From contig NC_090942.1 of the NCBI RefSeq assembly GCF_040807025.1, forward strand, positions 78,473,987-78,537,986: a stretch of 64,000 nt of DNA, in the 5' to 3' direction. How positions within the stretch are numbered: position 1 is the first letter of the stretch; each line of letters begins with the position of its first letter. This stretch comes from Struthio camelus. Taxonomy: Eukaryota > Chordata > Aves > Struthioniformes > Struthionidae. A model generated the notes under the pieces. It was not told where the DNA came from and ran no database searches. It saw nothing but the letters and a program-made list of their open reading frames with translations. Position numbers and translations under genes: made by a program. Shown piece by piece: positions 44,795 through 55,700 of the stretch.

Positions 44795-47700
44795 ACTGCA
44801 GAATGACCCTTTCCACATACTCTCTGCAATAATTCATTTTATTTCGATTTTAAGCTTTAGAAGAAGCGACACTTATATTTTCTTCCGCAGTGTCGGAAAC
44901 AGGTTCCTCATAATGTCAAAAAGGAGAAATGCTTTCATCGTGGGGGGCCTATGCAGAGGTTGTGGTAACTAAAGCCAGCAGAAAAGTTGTTGCTGGTGGT
45001 TGATTAAATGCGGAGAGACAGTAACTGTGTTTTTAAAATAACATTTATCAAAGTGAAGGGTGAGGCTTACAGTTAGCAGAGCCTGGCTGTGTATTATCAA
45101 ATGATAGCAGCTTTCAATTTGCGCTGAGAAGAATCCACGTAGTGAGTACGTAAGTGAAGGATGTAAGTATCAAGTTACATACAGCCAAGTTATAGATGGC
45201 AGAGAGTATCAAGGAACCCAAGACGACACTTTGGAAGCTGCTGTGTCAGGGTGACATTGAAATGTGCTACTTGGGGACATCTTGGCTGGCTTTTTGTGTC
45301 TCTGTTCTGGTTAAGGCCGTTCCTTCTTAACATTTCAGCTTGGGCTATGCACATTCGCGCGCTTATTTGTGTTTCTTTCTCTTTCCTTCTCTTCCCTTCT
45401 TACTGTTTCCCCAAGTCAGTTCTGCTTTTCTCTATATTTTGTCTGGAGCTCACCCTCTGCAAGGTCCCCCTTTTCTCCACCTTCCTGAGGGACAGCAAAC
45501 AGGGCGCTCGTGTTTCCCACGCCTGGAGCCGGGCGCCCCCGAGCGTCCCTCTGCGTCTTGGCGGCCTGTGGGGATGCCAGCCCTTCCTATGGCTTCTGTT
45601 TTAGGTGCTTAGCAGATGGCTGTGCTGAGGCACGCCACGGGGATCAAGTTAATTTTGTTGTGGTTGAAGCTGCTGTGGGATTTTGGCGAGGTGTTTCCAT
45701 TCTCTAGCCCCCCGATTCGCGAAAGCAGCACCTACTTTCACAAGGGGGAGCAGCGACCCGCCGCGGGGCCCTGGCCACAGGCATGGGGCTGGCGAATGAG
45801 GGGCAATGTTGTGGGAACTGCCAGAACAGAAATGCTCCTTTTTCGCTAATTTACTATTGCCAATAGTTGTTTGTTTGTTGATGTGTCTTAATTTTTCGGA
45901 TAAAAAAGACAAGTCCAGAGGCAGCTGGATATACATTAATCTTAGCTAAAAACTTTTCAGGCTATTAACGCTGGAAGGTGAAAAGGATGCAAACGTGGCT
46001 GGAGTGATCGTCTTTTTTATTTCAAAGGAACATCCATAAAGCTCGCTGTTTGGGGACTCACACTGAGTCTTGCAAAGTTTTCTCTTTTTGCCTTCCTTCA
46101 GGCTTCCTTTTACAAGTGTCCTGAGAGTGACCTACTGTACACATTTATTTTTATTAAGCTGTTGAAATAGTTTCCTAGAATCCTGTCAACCCCTCTTTTA
46201 AATTATTAGTGATAGATATGATTTCTTAGGGATTTTGTCTATGTATGGTGATTTACTGGGGCTCCACTGGATGCAACAATCACATCCAGAATTGCGGGGG
46301 GCGCGCGTAGCTCGATGCTTGCGTCGCACGACTGTAGTGAGATGCCTGCTGCGCCCCAGGATTTCCAAAAAAGTGCTTCTTTTACCATTTTGTTGTGGAG
46401 CGCAGCCAGAGGCCCTATCAGGGTATGAGGTTTAGCTGCTGGGCATCCACCATCACCAAAAAACAGAGTCAGAAAAGAAACTTCAGAGTGTCATTTTGGA
46501 GGCAGAAACTGAAAATGGCAAGGAGGAAGGGAGTGTGGACTTTAAACAAAACTTGTATCTTTGACTCAGAACGAGACCTTGCATTCCCAGGCATATGTAT
46601 GCTAATACATACGTAGTAGCACACACGGACATTTAAAAAGAGAACGGTTGGATTTCTGCACCTCTCACTGTTGCCCCACAGTGTCTTCTATGTTCAGGTT
46701 GGTTTGCAAAGAAGGCTGTTAGAGAAATTCAGTTTGTCCTTAAAGAACAGTTTTCGAGTGTCAGCTAACGACGCTAGACTGTGGTAAGATGCAAAGGAAA
46801 GTGCTGAGCGCAGCTTTAACGCTGCACGACCTGCAGAGTGTATTTTTGCAATGAGTGCCGGACGCAGTGCTGCAACCTGAGTGTGACAATTCGCCGGGGG
46901 AGTTTCCAAGAGGGAAGGAAACGGGCACTTGAAAAGGGCACAGCATTTACAGGGACAACGTCGTCGTTCATGTAGCAACTCTCTGATGTGTTGCGCGGAA
47001 GGAATTCAGTATCCCTAGCGTGGAAAAGAGGTCAGGACAAATGCACTTTAACTTAAATTACAGGGAAAATTCCCGGAGGCCTACAGAGATGCTTGCCTGC
47101 GAAGGTCACCTTCCCTCCATACGGATGGTTGGTCTCCCTCTCTCTGCCCTCTTCTTCACAGCTTCTAAAAACTTCATCAAGATTTCCAAATTCTTTTTCA
47201 TGCAACGCTGGCCTTTATGCAAATACACAAGCACCCATTTTCTTAGGAGACCGGGAAGAGTGAGTGAGGTTAACTGAGCAGCCCCAGGGCTTATGGAGAA
47301 CTTCGCGCAAACAAAGCCGGCCCCCACCCCTGCTCGCACTCTGGTGTTGGAGCCTTAACATCTGTTTGCAACAGCAGATTAAATTCTGAGAAAATGTTAC
47401 AGGGTCGATTTTGGGAGGCTGTTTTGGAAGAAAGTTGTGCTAACACGTATTCTGATGCAAACGTGCAGGGGTAACTTTTGATACGCTGTTGTTAAGCTGT
47501 AATTGTTTTGCTGCAGTCTTGTGGTATTCAAGAAATACTACTCTTAATGCCTTCACGACAGCCAGTTTTCCGATGGAGCTCAGGGTCTGGATAAGAAAAG
47601 GTTGCACTTAGATTTCAGTTTATTCTTTTGCATTGTTTTGCTAGGTATTAACAGTTGTTTGTGACCGTGAAGGCACGTGCCGGAGCTCCTGCTGCTTTAG

Positions 47701-48059
47701 TCCACTGGAGCTGCAACGCCTGCGGCTCATGGGGGGAAAGCTCCCGCACTTGACAGGCAATTCATAAAAAACTGGGAGTTGTTCACTGTTCCCGAGTTGA
47801 AGAACCATAAGACAGACTGATATGACATATACGTACGCTATGGCTCGTTTTGGCCACTTCTGAGGCAGCCGCAGGCTTTTTGCCCTGCCATTTGGCTGCC
47901 CTTGGTGCTGCTGGCAGAGCAAACTCCTTGCTGAATTTGCAGCAAAGCAATGCAGTCGTTGCAAGAAGCCTTCCCTATTGTTTATTTATCATCATTAGAA
48001 GAAATTATTTGAGCTTCTCAGGAAAGGGAGCCTCAATATATTTCTATAATACTGTAGGC

Positions 48060-48385
48060 TCATAATGAAATTCTGGCTTCGCTTTCACAATATGCATTTA
48101 TCTCTCTTGTGTGTTTCAATCTGGGGGAAACAATGGAAGAAAAATCTTAGACAATCCATTTCGGTCTTTCCTGGGGTTTATTAATTGCCCAAAAGCAAGC
48201 AATCCTTCCTGTATAAAGTGATTATTATTGTTTTGTTCTTGCTTCTCATATAAACGTTTGTGAGATGTCCTGCTCTTCCAACTGAATGTGTTTGTGTTAA
48301 ATCAGTAGTTCCCTTTGGTTTATTGAAAGCAAACTCCTTATTGAATATTGTTTGGAGAATTCATTAGTGTCTCTTTACAGAGTTC
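48060..48385. promoter_or_regulatory. Enhancer-like block
   Basis: AT-rich, high-complexity sequence without frames, with AATATGCATTTATC near 48089, TTTATTAATTGCCC near 48176, GTGATTATTATTG near 48219 and GAATTCATTAGTG near 48357. It is one of the better enhancer candidates by texture. Conservation is inferred. Confidence 0.42.
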
Positions 48386-51149
48386 CTCTCTCTTTCAGCA
48401 CGGCAGAGTTTACGCAGCGGACGCTGAGAATACATTAGCCACAGCAGGTTTCAGAGTGCTCTGTTAGGGGCCTTGAATTTGCCATTTTGTGGTGCACCTG
48501 ACTTGACTTGGAGATTTCCTGCATAAAGGCGTTAGAAGAAAACCCTCGTATTTATGCCCAAGAGGGCCCTAATAGGGGGCCGGTGAGAACAGTGCCCCCC
48601 TATTCTGCAAGGGAGGCATTTCCCCTGCTTCCTCCCTGTTGTAAGGCAGGCGGTGGCAACAAGCAGCTCAACCTTTTTCTTTTTTCTCTCTTTTGTGAAT
48701 GTCTTATGAATTTCAGCACCTGTGCTTGACCTGTTAGATCTTGTTGTAGCCAAACGTAGTTCATCCAAGCTCTGCATCTTGGTCTCGCCTTGCATTTGTT
48801 TCTTTGAGCGGGGCCGTGCTTGGAGACCTGTGGGTAGTTTGGGTAAAGCCAGCAGACGGGCTAAGGTTTTCCACTGACAAACCTGCTACTTGCTTGAAGT
48901 TGCAAATCCTGCAATTGCTTTGGAAAAAGCTGCTGCTTTCTGCAGAAGCTCCACCAGTGCCATCCAGTTTGATATTTTCCTGCGAGGTCTGATGTTTTCA
49001 AAGCAGGCGAGCGAGTCCCGCAGACCGCGGCCGAGCAGGCTGAAACTTTCTGCAGAGCTGTAGGCAGGTCACCAACGCTCTGAACACTTCCCAAGGCAGC
49101 CTTGGTGTGTGCTAACCCTTAGGGAAGGGCTAGTGGCTCTTTCTGTTGATCTGAAACAGCTTCTTAATGTTGGTCTGTCTAATGGGAAAAAGAGGAATGT
49201 AGGTGCTACTTGGATACACCTAAATAGCAGTGGTAACAAGAGGTTTGGTTCTCTCTGGCTTCAAGAGGCCTCGATTTGCCGTCAGCAGGCACGCGGTTTG
49301 GCCTTCCTTCAGACGCTGCTGTTTCTACGCAACTCTTCTCCAAAATTTATCTGCCAGCTCGCTGCAATTTGTCTCCTCGGTTCATCTCAGCAGAGCCTGT
49401 GCAGCAACGGCCCTGAGGCTAAACCTCTTGGTACAGACCAGATAACGCTTGGACAGCACGGTGTGGTTTGAAATTGCGAACGCAAGGTGCATGCTCGGCA
49501 GTGCGCTGAGTTTTGACAGCTGCTTCCTTCCTGAGCGCGCTGCCGTGTGCCTGGCGCGAAGCGCAGAGCAGGGAAATCCCTCGCTGCCTGGTGCTGCAGC
49601 GGGGGGCAGAAGCAGTGGTGGGGCGAGACAGGGCTGGAGACGAGACCTCTGGCAACGGGGAGGCTTGGCAGAGATAACTGCACTATTTGAGGAGTTAGGC
49701 CCTTGAGGAGAGTGCAGCTGTGGGGACCCTGGGCCAAACCACAGAAAGGGGCAACAAGCGGTTTATGTGCTCTTCGAGGAGCAGCGTTGGGTCCAGAGCG
49801 CAGGTCCGGTGTTGCCACGTCCTCTAGGGGAGCAGTATCTCCAGTGACGAGAAACATGAGCTTGCAAGGGCTGCAGAGGGGAAGGGGCACCTTGCACCAC
49901 CTGGAGAGAGGGGGGGAATGAAGCCCGTGACCTAGCCTTTACGCAATATCCTTTGTGTAAATGTTGGAGAGGTGAAGTGGAAATTTAATTTGTCCATTCC
50001 TGCCAGGAAGGTTTGTGCGTCCGTGCACGTTGATTTGGGAAGCTTTAATCCAGCTGCTCCCCTGTGCAAGCTTGATGTGTGTCATGAGCGAGGAGACAGA
50101 GATGATAAGAAAAGGAGGTTTTTGCAATATTAGTGATTTTCCCTTAAATCTGATCAATAGTATGGCCTCGTTGCCTGTTATCTGAGCGCTGGGAAAAGGG
50201 AGAAAGCATTAAGAAAAGAAGATGCAATGTTCAAGTAGTCTAAGTATTTCTGTTTTATTTCAGTGCTGAGTCAGTTCCACTTTCAAGTATTTCTTCTGGG
50301 CGTCTGTGGGATCTGCTCTGTCACTGTGAGGCTGAAGTGCCTTAGAAAAAGCAACAGACCCTCAGCAAAAGCCACCAGTTGAATGACGTTTGTGCTGAAA
50401 AGGGAAGCACTGCTGAGCAGACTTGGAGGGGGAATGTTTCAGAAGGTGAAGGGGATGATCCTTACGGCTACGGGTATGCTTGTGTGGATGCAAGGCATGG
50501 CTCTGCCTTGCCCCGCAGGGCAGGGAGAGGATGGTGTGTGAAAAAGCACTTGGTGCTCCAGTTAGAGCAGCAGCTCACTGTATATGGGCAACGGGAAGAA
50601 GATATTAAATAGAGGTATAATGTCTACATAGCACGAACGACGAGAGTCGACGAGCTACTGTGCAGCTTGGCTACAGCCCAGGAGCTCAATAAAAATTTGA
50701 CTGTAGGCTTAAGTGGTGCTTTTTATTCACACAGAATGTGTATGAGTACATCAGGATTGTAATGTCTGTTAGACTGACAGTGCTGCCTGGCTGCTTTTCC
50801 AAAGGTTTGATTTTTTTTCCTTTCCTTTTTTTTTTTTTTGGTTAGATCTAACTTGCTTTTAGACCTGTCCATGGGGTGAGCAGAAAGAGAAAAGGGAAAG
50901 GATGTAAAATGTCTCAGAGGTTCCTACATCTACATAACAGCGGATATAGCACAGGGATGCTGTGCCTCTTTGCTAGATATATTCCAAATTGACTTTTCCT
51001 GGTGTCTGCTTAGGGCATGTTTATTCAGGGAAGAGAAGGTGTAGCACGGTTAAAACAATAACAATGTTATATAGCAAACCCTAGCTATCCCTCCCCCAGC
51101 AGAAGTGATGCTTCCCACTAGGCTACCACCTGCTCGAGCAGCATTTTGC
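48386..51149. other. Spacer, GC-richer, no gene supported
   Basis: A minus-strand frame of 167 codons (49890-49387) and plus-strand frames of 120 and 85 codons cover the same GC- and CpG-rich patch around 49.1-49.9 kb. None has a recognisable domain. A CTCF-like core occurs at about 49595-49609, and a run of 14 T lies at 50826-50839. Confidence 0.42.
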
Positions 51150-51560
51150 AGCATAGCATTTGCTAATGAAATTAGGTAAAGCTGGAGAACAGTGAGTTTG
51201 CAATGAACCGTTTGATATTGTGTAATATAATTATCAATAATCTAACGCACTTAAATTCTGGGCCAACAAATATCGGAGAAAGAAGCTGGTAGGTCCTCCC
51301 CGGGGGAGAAAAACTGAAGTCAAGTGGAATGTAGCTTTTCAGATGCTTGTATGATTTTAATTTTTTCAGTGGTCTTACATGAAAAAAGGCATGGACTATT
51401 ATTTTCAGCAGTAACTACAAGGCAGTAAAAAACAAAACTACTAAAAATGTTAATTGTGAGAGAGCTTTAAATTAAAACTGGAACTTAGCTGGCCAGTAGG
51501 AGAGTATCATCAAATATTATCTAGATCAAGCATTTTTTTTCTTTTATTTTTCAAACTGAC
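51150..51560. promoter_or_regulatory. Enhancer-like block
   Basis: The first 110 bp carry TTGCTAATGAAATTAGG near 51160 and GTAATATAATTATCAATAATC near 51222. AT-rich sequence continues to 51550. A 13-nt C/G palindrome (CTCCCC-G-GGGGAG, about 51296-51308) interrupts it. Activity is inferred. Confidence 0.35.
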
Positions 51561-52549
51561 AATTCAAGCCTAAAAGGGCTGCAGGTAGTTTTCACAAATG
51601 TTTTAGTCCCAGTGATAGAGTAGCTACTCATGTCCAAGTATTGTCACCCCTTGCTGGCTGACCACTCGACCTGGGACTCCCCAGGTGTTACCAAAACCCT
51701 TCCCGAAGCGAACGGCCTGTGATATCCTGCGAAGGATAAGGAGGTGGATGAGAAATGTTACATTAATATTCCATTGCCAAAATAGTTCGAAACATGATCC
51801 AGGTTTGCGCAATAATAGAGGTAAGTATGGAGGCACAGCCCTCGCACGAAGGCTGGAGGTCGTTTTAGTTTTCATGACGAGCGCAAGCCACTGGCGAGGT
51901 ACGGGTCAGCCCTGGGAAGCTGGGAGAACATGTCTGTCTGGAAAGGTTTACTAGAGAGCCCTGTCCTGTGCAGTGGGGATGCAAAAGGGAGAAGTACAAC
52001 TCTAACAGGATGCTTCATTTCCAGCAGAACAAATCACTTTATATTTGGTTAGAAAAGTATACAAGAAGAAAGGTGAAAAGGCTGGCTGATGAAAATGTAG
52101 TGAGTATAGAAGAGCAGCAGAATTTCCCTCTCTTCAGATTCCTTTTGCGTTCTTTATAAAATCCCACTGATTCCTCATTATCCTTACAAATAAACACCAA
52201 TGACGGAATTGCACATAAGGACGAAATGATAACCTGAAATTTTAAAGGAGCCCAAGGCTCTTGTGTAGTTCAGCATCGAGCTTGGTTTTCCAACAAAAGG
52301 AGTTAAAATTCTGGTTCTGAAATTGAAGCCAATTTACCCTTACACATGCGCACCCACACATACTTAATATGTTGGTGTGGGTTTTCCCCCAAACTCACCA
52401 TTTCGGCCTGGATTAAATTAACCTGGTGAGATTATTTTAGGTGAGATGGCCAGGTTTTGTTTCCTTGGAAATTAAATATCAATACTGGGATAATTTTTCT
52501 CTCTTTATCCTTCTGTATGTGTGAATAACAAGCAGATCAACATAATCTT
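51561..52549. other. Spacer, no gene recognised
   Basis: Two opposing frames at 51624-51954 (83 and 89 codons) are not recognisable, and nothing else stands out. AT-rich sequence near 52390-52490 repeats a GGTGAGAT-like word at about 52422 and 52441. Confidence 0.42.
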
Positions 52550-52770
52550 CCCTTTCTGGTAAAAATGAAAGGAACCCTTAATTAAAAGGAACTGCCTTTG
52601 ATGCTCCTGTTTGTTTATGATTCAGTGATAATGGCTTGGTGATGGCAGCCCGTAAATCAGTATCAATACACTAACATCTTCTGTGGAAATGTCAGACATA
52701 CTTGATCTGCTTACTTCGTGTATAAAAGCTGTTCCTGCTGAGCGTAACGTGTTGTATATAATTCTTGCTC
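52550..52770. promoter_or_regulatory. Enhancer-like block
   Basis: A segment with CCCTTAATTAAAAGG near 52575, a forkhead-like TGTTTGTTTATGATTC near 52608, and a complex non-coding stretch through TATCAATACAC near 52660. Regulatory function is inferred. Confidence 0.38.
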
Positions 52771-54159
52771 AGTGACTTAGAAAAGTGCTGCGAAAATTGT
52801 TGAAATTTGGTAAAAGAGCTGTAACACACCCAATGTGTCGATTTACCTATGCTCTGTCATGTCCCTTCTCGTGTGCCTGGCTTTGTAACTTCATCTGTTT
52901 TCACCACGGCACATAGAGTCTGAGAAGGGGAGTGGGCTGTGTCTGTTTGCAGCTATTTTTAAAAACATTTTTTCTCCTCGCTTTCTTTCTGCAGGATGTC
53001 TGCATAAGTCTTAGCACGGTGGGATCTGATTGCAGTCTCTTACAGTTGCATGTAAACTGGGAATTGGGGAAGTGTTACTTCAGCTTAAATGATCCTTTTC
53101 TGTTTTTTAGCTGATGTACAGAAACAATCCATACTACATGAAGTAACTGAGATTGCAAAGGATAAACTCCTATTTTCTTTAAAATTTTGCTTTGAAGTTC
53201 CTGTAGGTTTATTCCTGCAAGGTGGTCTCTGATCTGGGGTTAGTTGTCTGCTACCTCCAGCATAACTTGCAATGTGGAAATGTGCATTGTGTGTTTATAA
53301 ATTCCAGCCTTTCACTGAGAGGTGAAAGAGTCTGGGTGAGGAAAAACTTCTAAGCAAAAGCTACCAGCAGAAAACAGCAGTAGTTTTTTAGTTTGTGTGC
53401 GTCTGTGTGTAATCCAGTTGTCAAAAATGCCCTTTCTTAACAGTCCGAAAACCGAAAATGCAGCTCAGAATACTTAATATTTCCTAGTGTCGGCATGATG
53501 CTGCTTAAATGATATGTGACAAAAGGGCCTGGGAGAGCACAGGACGTTTAGGAGGCCTGAACCATTCTGAAAACTCTCTCAGTCCTTCAGGCTGGCAGAA
53601 AAGGGACGTGAAACCCTTGCCTGCGTGGTCTGTTCATCTGCCTGTTTGCACAGAGCAAATTAACCTGTGTTCACTCTTGCCTCCGCTGGGGAGATGGAGC
53701 TACCAGGAAAATACACACGGGGCAAAGGACTTTGCGTATGGAAACCAAAATGTCACATTCTTTCCTTCTGCTCTGTTTCGCCTTTGGCCTTTGCAGCTGG
53801 TCTGGACTAGTGACATTTATTACTTAAAAAGTTTATTCTATACTAGTTAAATTTCCCACATTTCCCTCAGAAGTACATGGTATTAGCAACTGCTGGAAAC
53901 AGGGTGCAGAATAAACAGACTGTGTGTTTGTGCCAGTTTGGCAAATTCAATCCCTACCTGTGAGACTGATGCAATTGCCTTAGCCTTTTCTTTTTTCTTG
54001 AATCCAAGCATCATTTTTGCATTACATATACTCTCTTCATTTCCACTTGTATGAATTACAGAGTAATGGTATTTGGGGATTTCCTTGCACATGGGAAAGA
54101 AAGACACAAAATTTGAAGCTACTGAAAGAGGTGGAAGTCCCTAAAGCCATTCCAGACAG
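52771..54159. other. Spacer, no gene recognised
   Basis: A 113-codon plus-strand frame (53509-53850) and shorter frames lack domains. If a minus-strand transcript ends near 54165, this stretch is its downstream flank. Confidence 0.42.
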
Positions 54160-54164
54160 TCTTG

Positions 54165-55700
54165 AAACATTAAAGCAAGTTTTATTATAGAGATTAGTTT
54201 ACATTACACTCATTTATTAAAACCTAAGGACATCTTTATAAAAACTACTGTATATAAAGACAAGAGCAGTGCATTAGCAGTGTAAAACACGTTTTTGGTT
54301 TACCTGGCAATCACTGTAGAAAGACAACATGATTCATAATATGAAGTTAGAGTATACTGCAAAAAATAGGACAGGATTAGATCCAAAAACTAGGTTAGCA
54401 GATCACTGGACACTGGCACGTATTGAATTCAAACATCAAGTGTTATGTAAACAGTATTCTTGTCAATGTATTAATAAAGAGTGAGTAACTACTGTAACCC
54501 TAGAATTTCTAATTAGCTTAATTAGCCTAAAATTTGACTGCAGACTATTAAAATAGACTACTGTACCGTATATCTTATATTCCTAGTAATTTACCATTTC
54601 TGTAAGAGGAGAACTGGAAGAAATGCATGTCTTTCTTACACAGGAGAGTTTTCAAGGCTGAAAAATATATTTCCTTCTGGAGAGTGGGTGGTTTTTGTCT
54701 TTGTTACCTTACTTTTCAGAGATCACTACTGGTAGTTAAATAGAACTGACTTTAAAAATCACTTTGACATGTTACTTCATAACTTCTTCATGAGGACAGT
54801 CCTCGTACAGAAATTACAGCCATAATAAAACTATCAAAAACAGGTATCTAAAATAGCTGCTACAATATGCTGAAGGTATACATTAAGAGGCCAGATTGTT
54901 TTCACTTCGTTTGTAAGATTCATACGAGGCACAAATGATGGTTAATTACAACACCGAGCCCTGCACAAGCTTTATAACATATTTTTTATGTCCTATGTTC
55001 TACACAGCAATCATTAGGAAGTTGGACACTCAGTTCCTAGTAAAACTTAAGAGAGAAAACATGTTGGACAAGGAAAGAGGCTTGTTGGAGCATGAGGATC
55101 GTAACAGCCACTGAAATGCACTTGTTGCCCTTGCTAAACAGGGTGTACAATGGCGTTCTACACTTCTGTAAAGGGTACTTTTATATCCACTTTTTTCCCA
55201 ATTATATTAGGATGGACAAAGAGAAAGTATATTTATTTTAGTTCAAAAATCTTTTCTTTAAAGAGAGATTGTGCTTGAACCAGTCTCTTTCTGCAGAATT
55301 ACTTGAAGAATTCAGTACGGTTTATCTGGGTTGCCATAATTATTTTTCATGAGTTGTTGAATGTACAGGGATCGCAGAGCACCGCTTTAGAGATGGTTGA
55401 GATGTTCAGGTGGTCGTTTGTCTCGCCAGCGCTCTTCTACAGCGTCTCAGACAATACGGGAGAGGGGCCGATGGTGATGGTGCTAGGGAAACAACACAGT
55501 GCGCTATTTCCCCTTAGCTTAAGGCCCAACTAGTATTAGTCTTAGGATCTTATATTCTGCTAAACTAGATAGGCTATCAGATGATTATAGTGATATAATG
55601 GATGAAAAGTTGCTCATCAGCTATGACATGGATATATCCATAAATTAATTGGTAGGCAAAATCAGAATTTCAGCCAGAGAGTATCTACCTTATGTTAAAA
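54165..55700 (-). other. Candidate 3' UTR / terminal exon of an unidentified minus-strand transcript
   Basis: Read on the minus strand, this segment is long, AU-rich and complex and lacks long frames. It ends with two AATAAA signals (plus-strand TTTATT at 54213-54218 and 54181-54186), followed by a plausible cleavage region near 54160-54175. A pyrimidine tract on the minus strand (A16 plus GAAAGAAA on plus, about 55697-55723) followed by an AG could be its acceptor near 55690, though the similar texture to about 55900 could mean a longer UTR. I could not recognise the gene. A CpG-richer island of sequence at about 55380-55500 is unexplained. An opposite-strand frame at 55303-55533 behind an acceptor-like CTCTTTCTGCAG is a competing reading. 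Confidence 0.45.
54181..54218 (-). terminator. Paired polyadenylation signals (AATAAA x2)
   Basis: On the minus strand, canonical AATAAA hexamers occur at 54218-54213 and 54186-54181, 32 bases apart, the second inside the context ATAATAAAACTTGC. Beyond the expected cleavage point the minus strand has TGTTTC and TGTCTGG, a modest GU-rich context. AATAAA also occurs by chance in AT-rich DNA, so the pair is suggestive rather than proof. Confidence 0.5.

Larger units (their letters stand above)
44057..48059. other. Spacer, no gene supported
   Basis: No coding gene is recognised. Plus-strand frames at 45251-45612 and 45510-45849 fall in a CpG-dense patch (about 45490-45560) and overlap each other. 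A near-palindrome at 44299-44323 and a run of 18 C at 44777-44794 are listed separately. The remainder is ordinary spacer. Confidence 0.42.

Noticed and set aside
49387..49890. 167-codon minus-strand open frame
   Set aside because: It lies in a GC- and CpG-rich patch with several overlapping frames on both strands, has no domain or splice context, and so fits chance openness.
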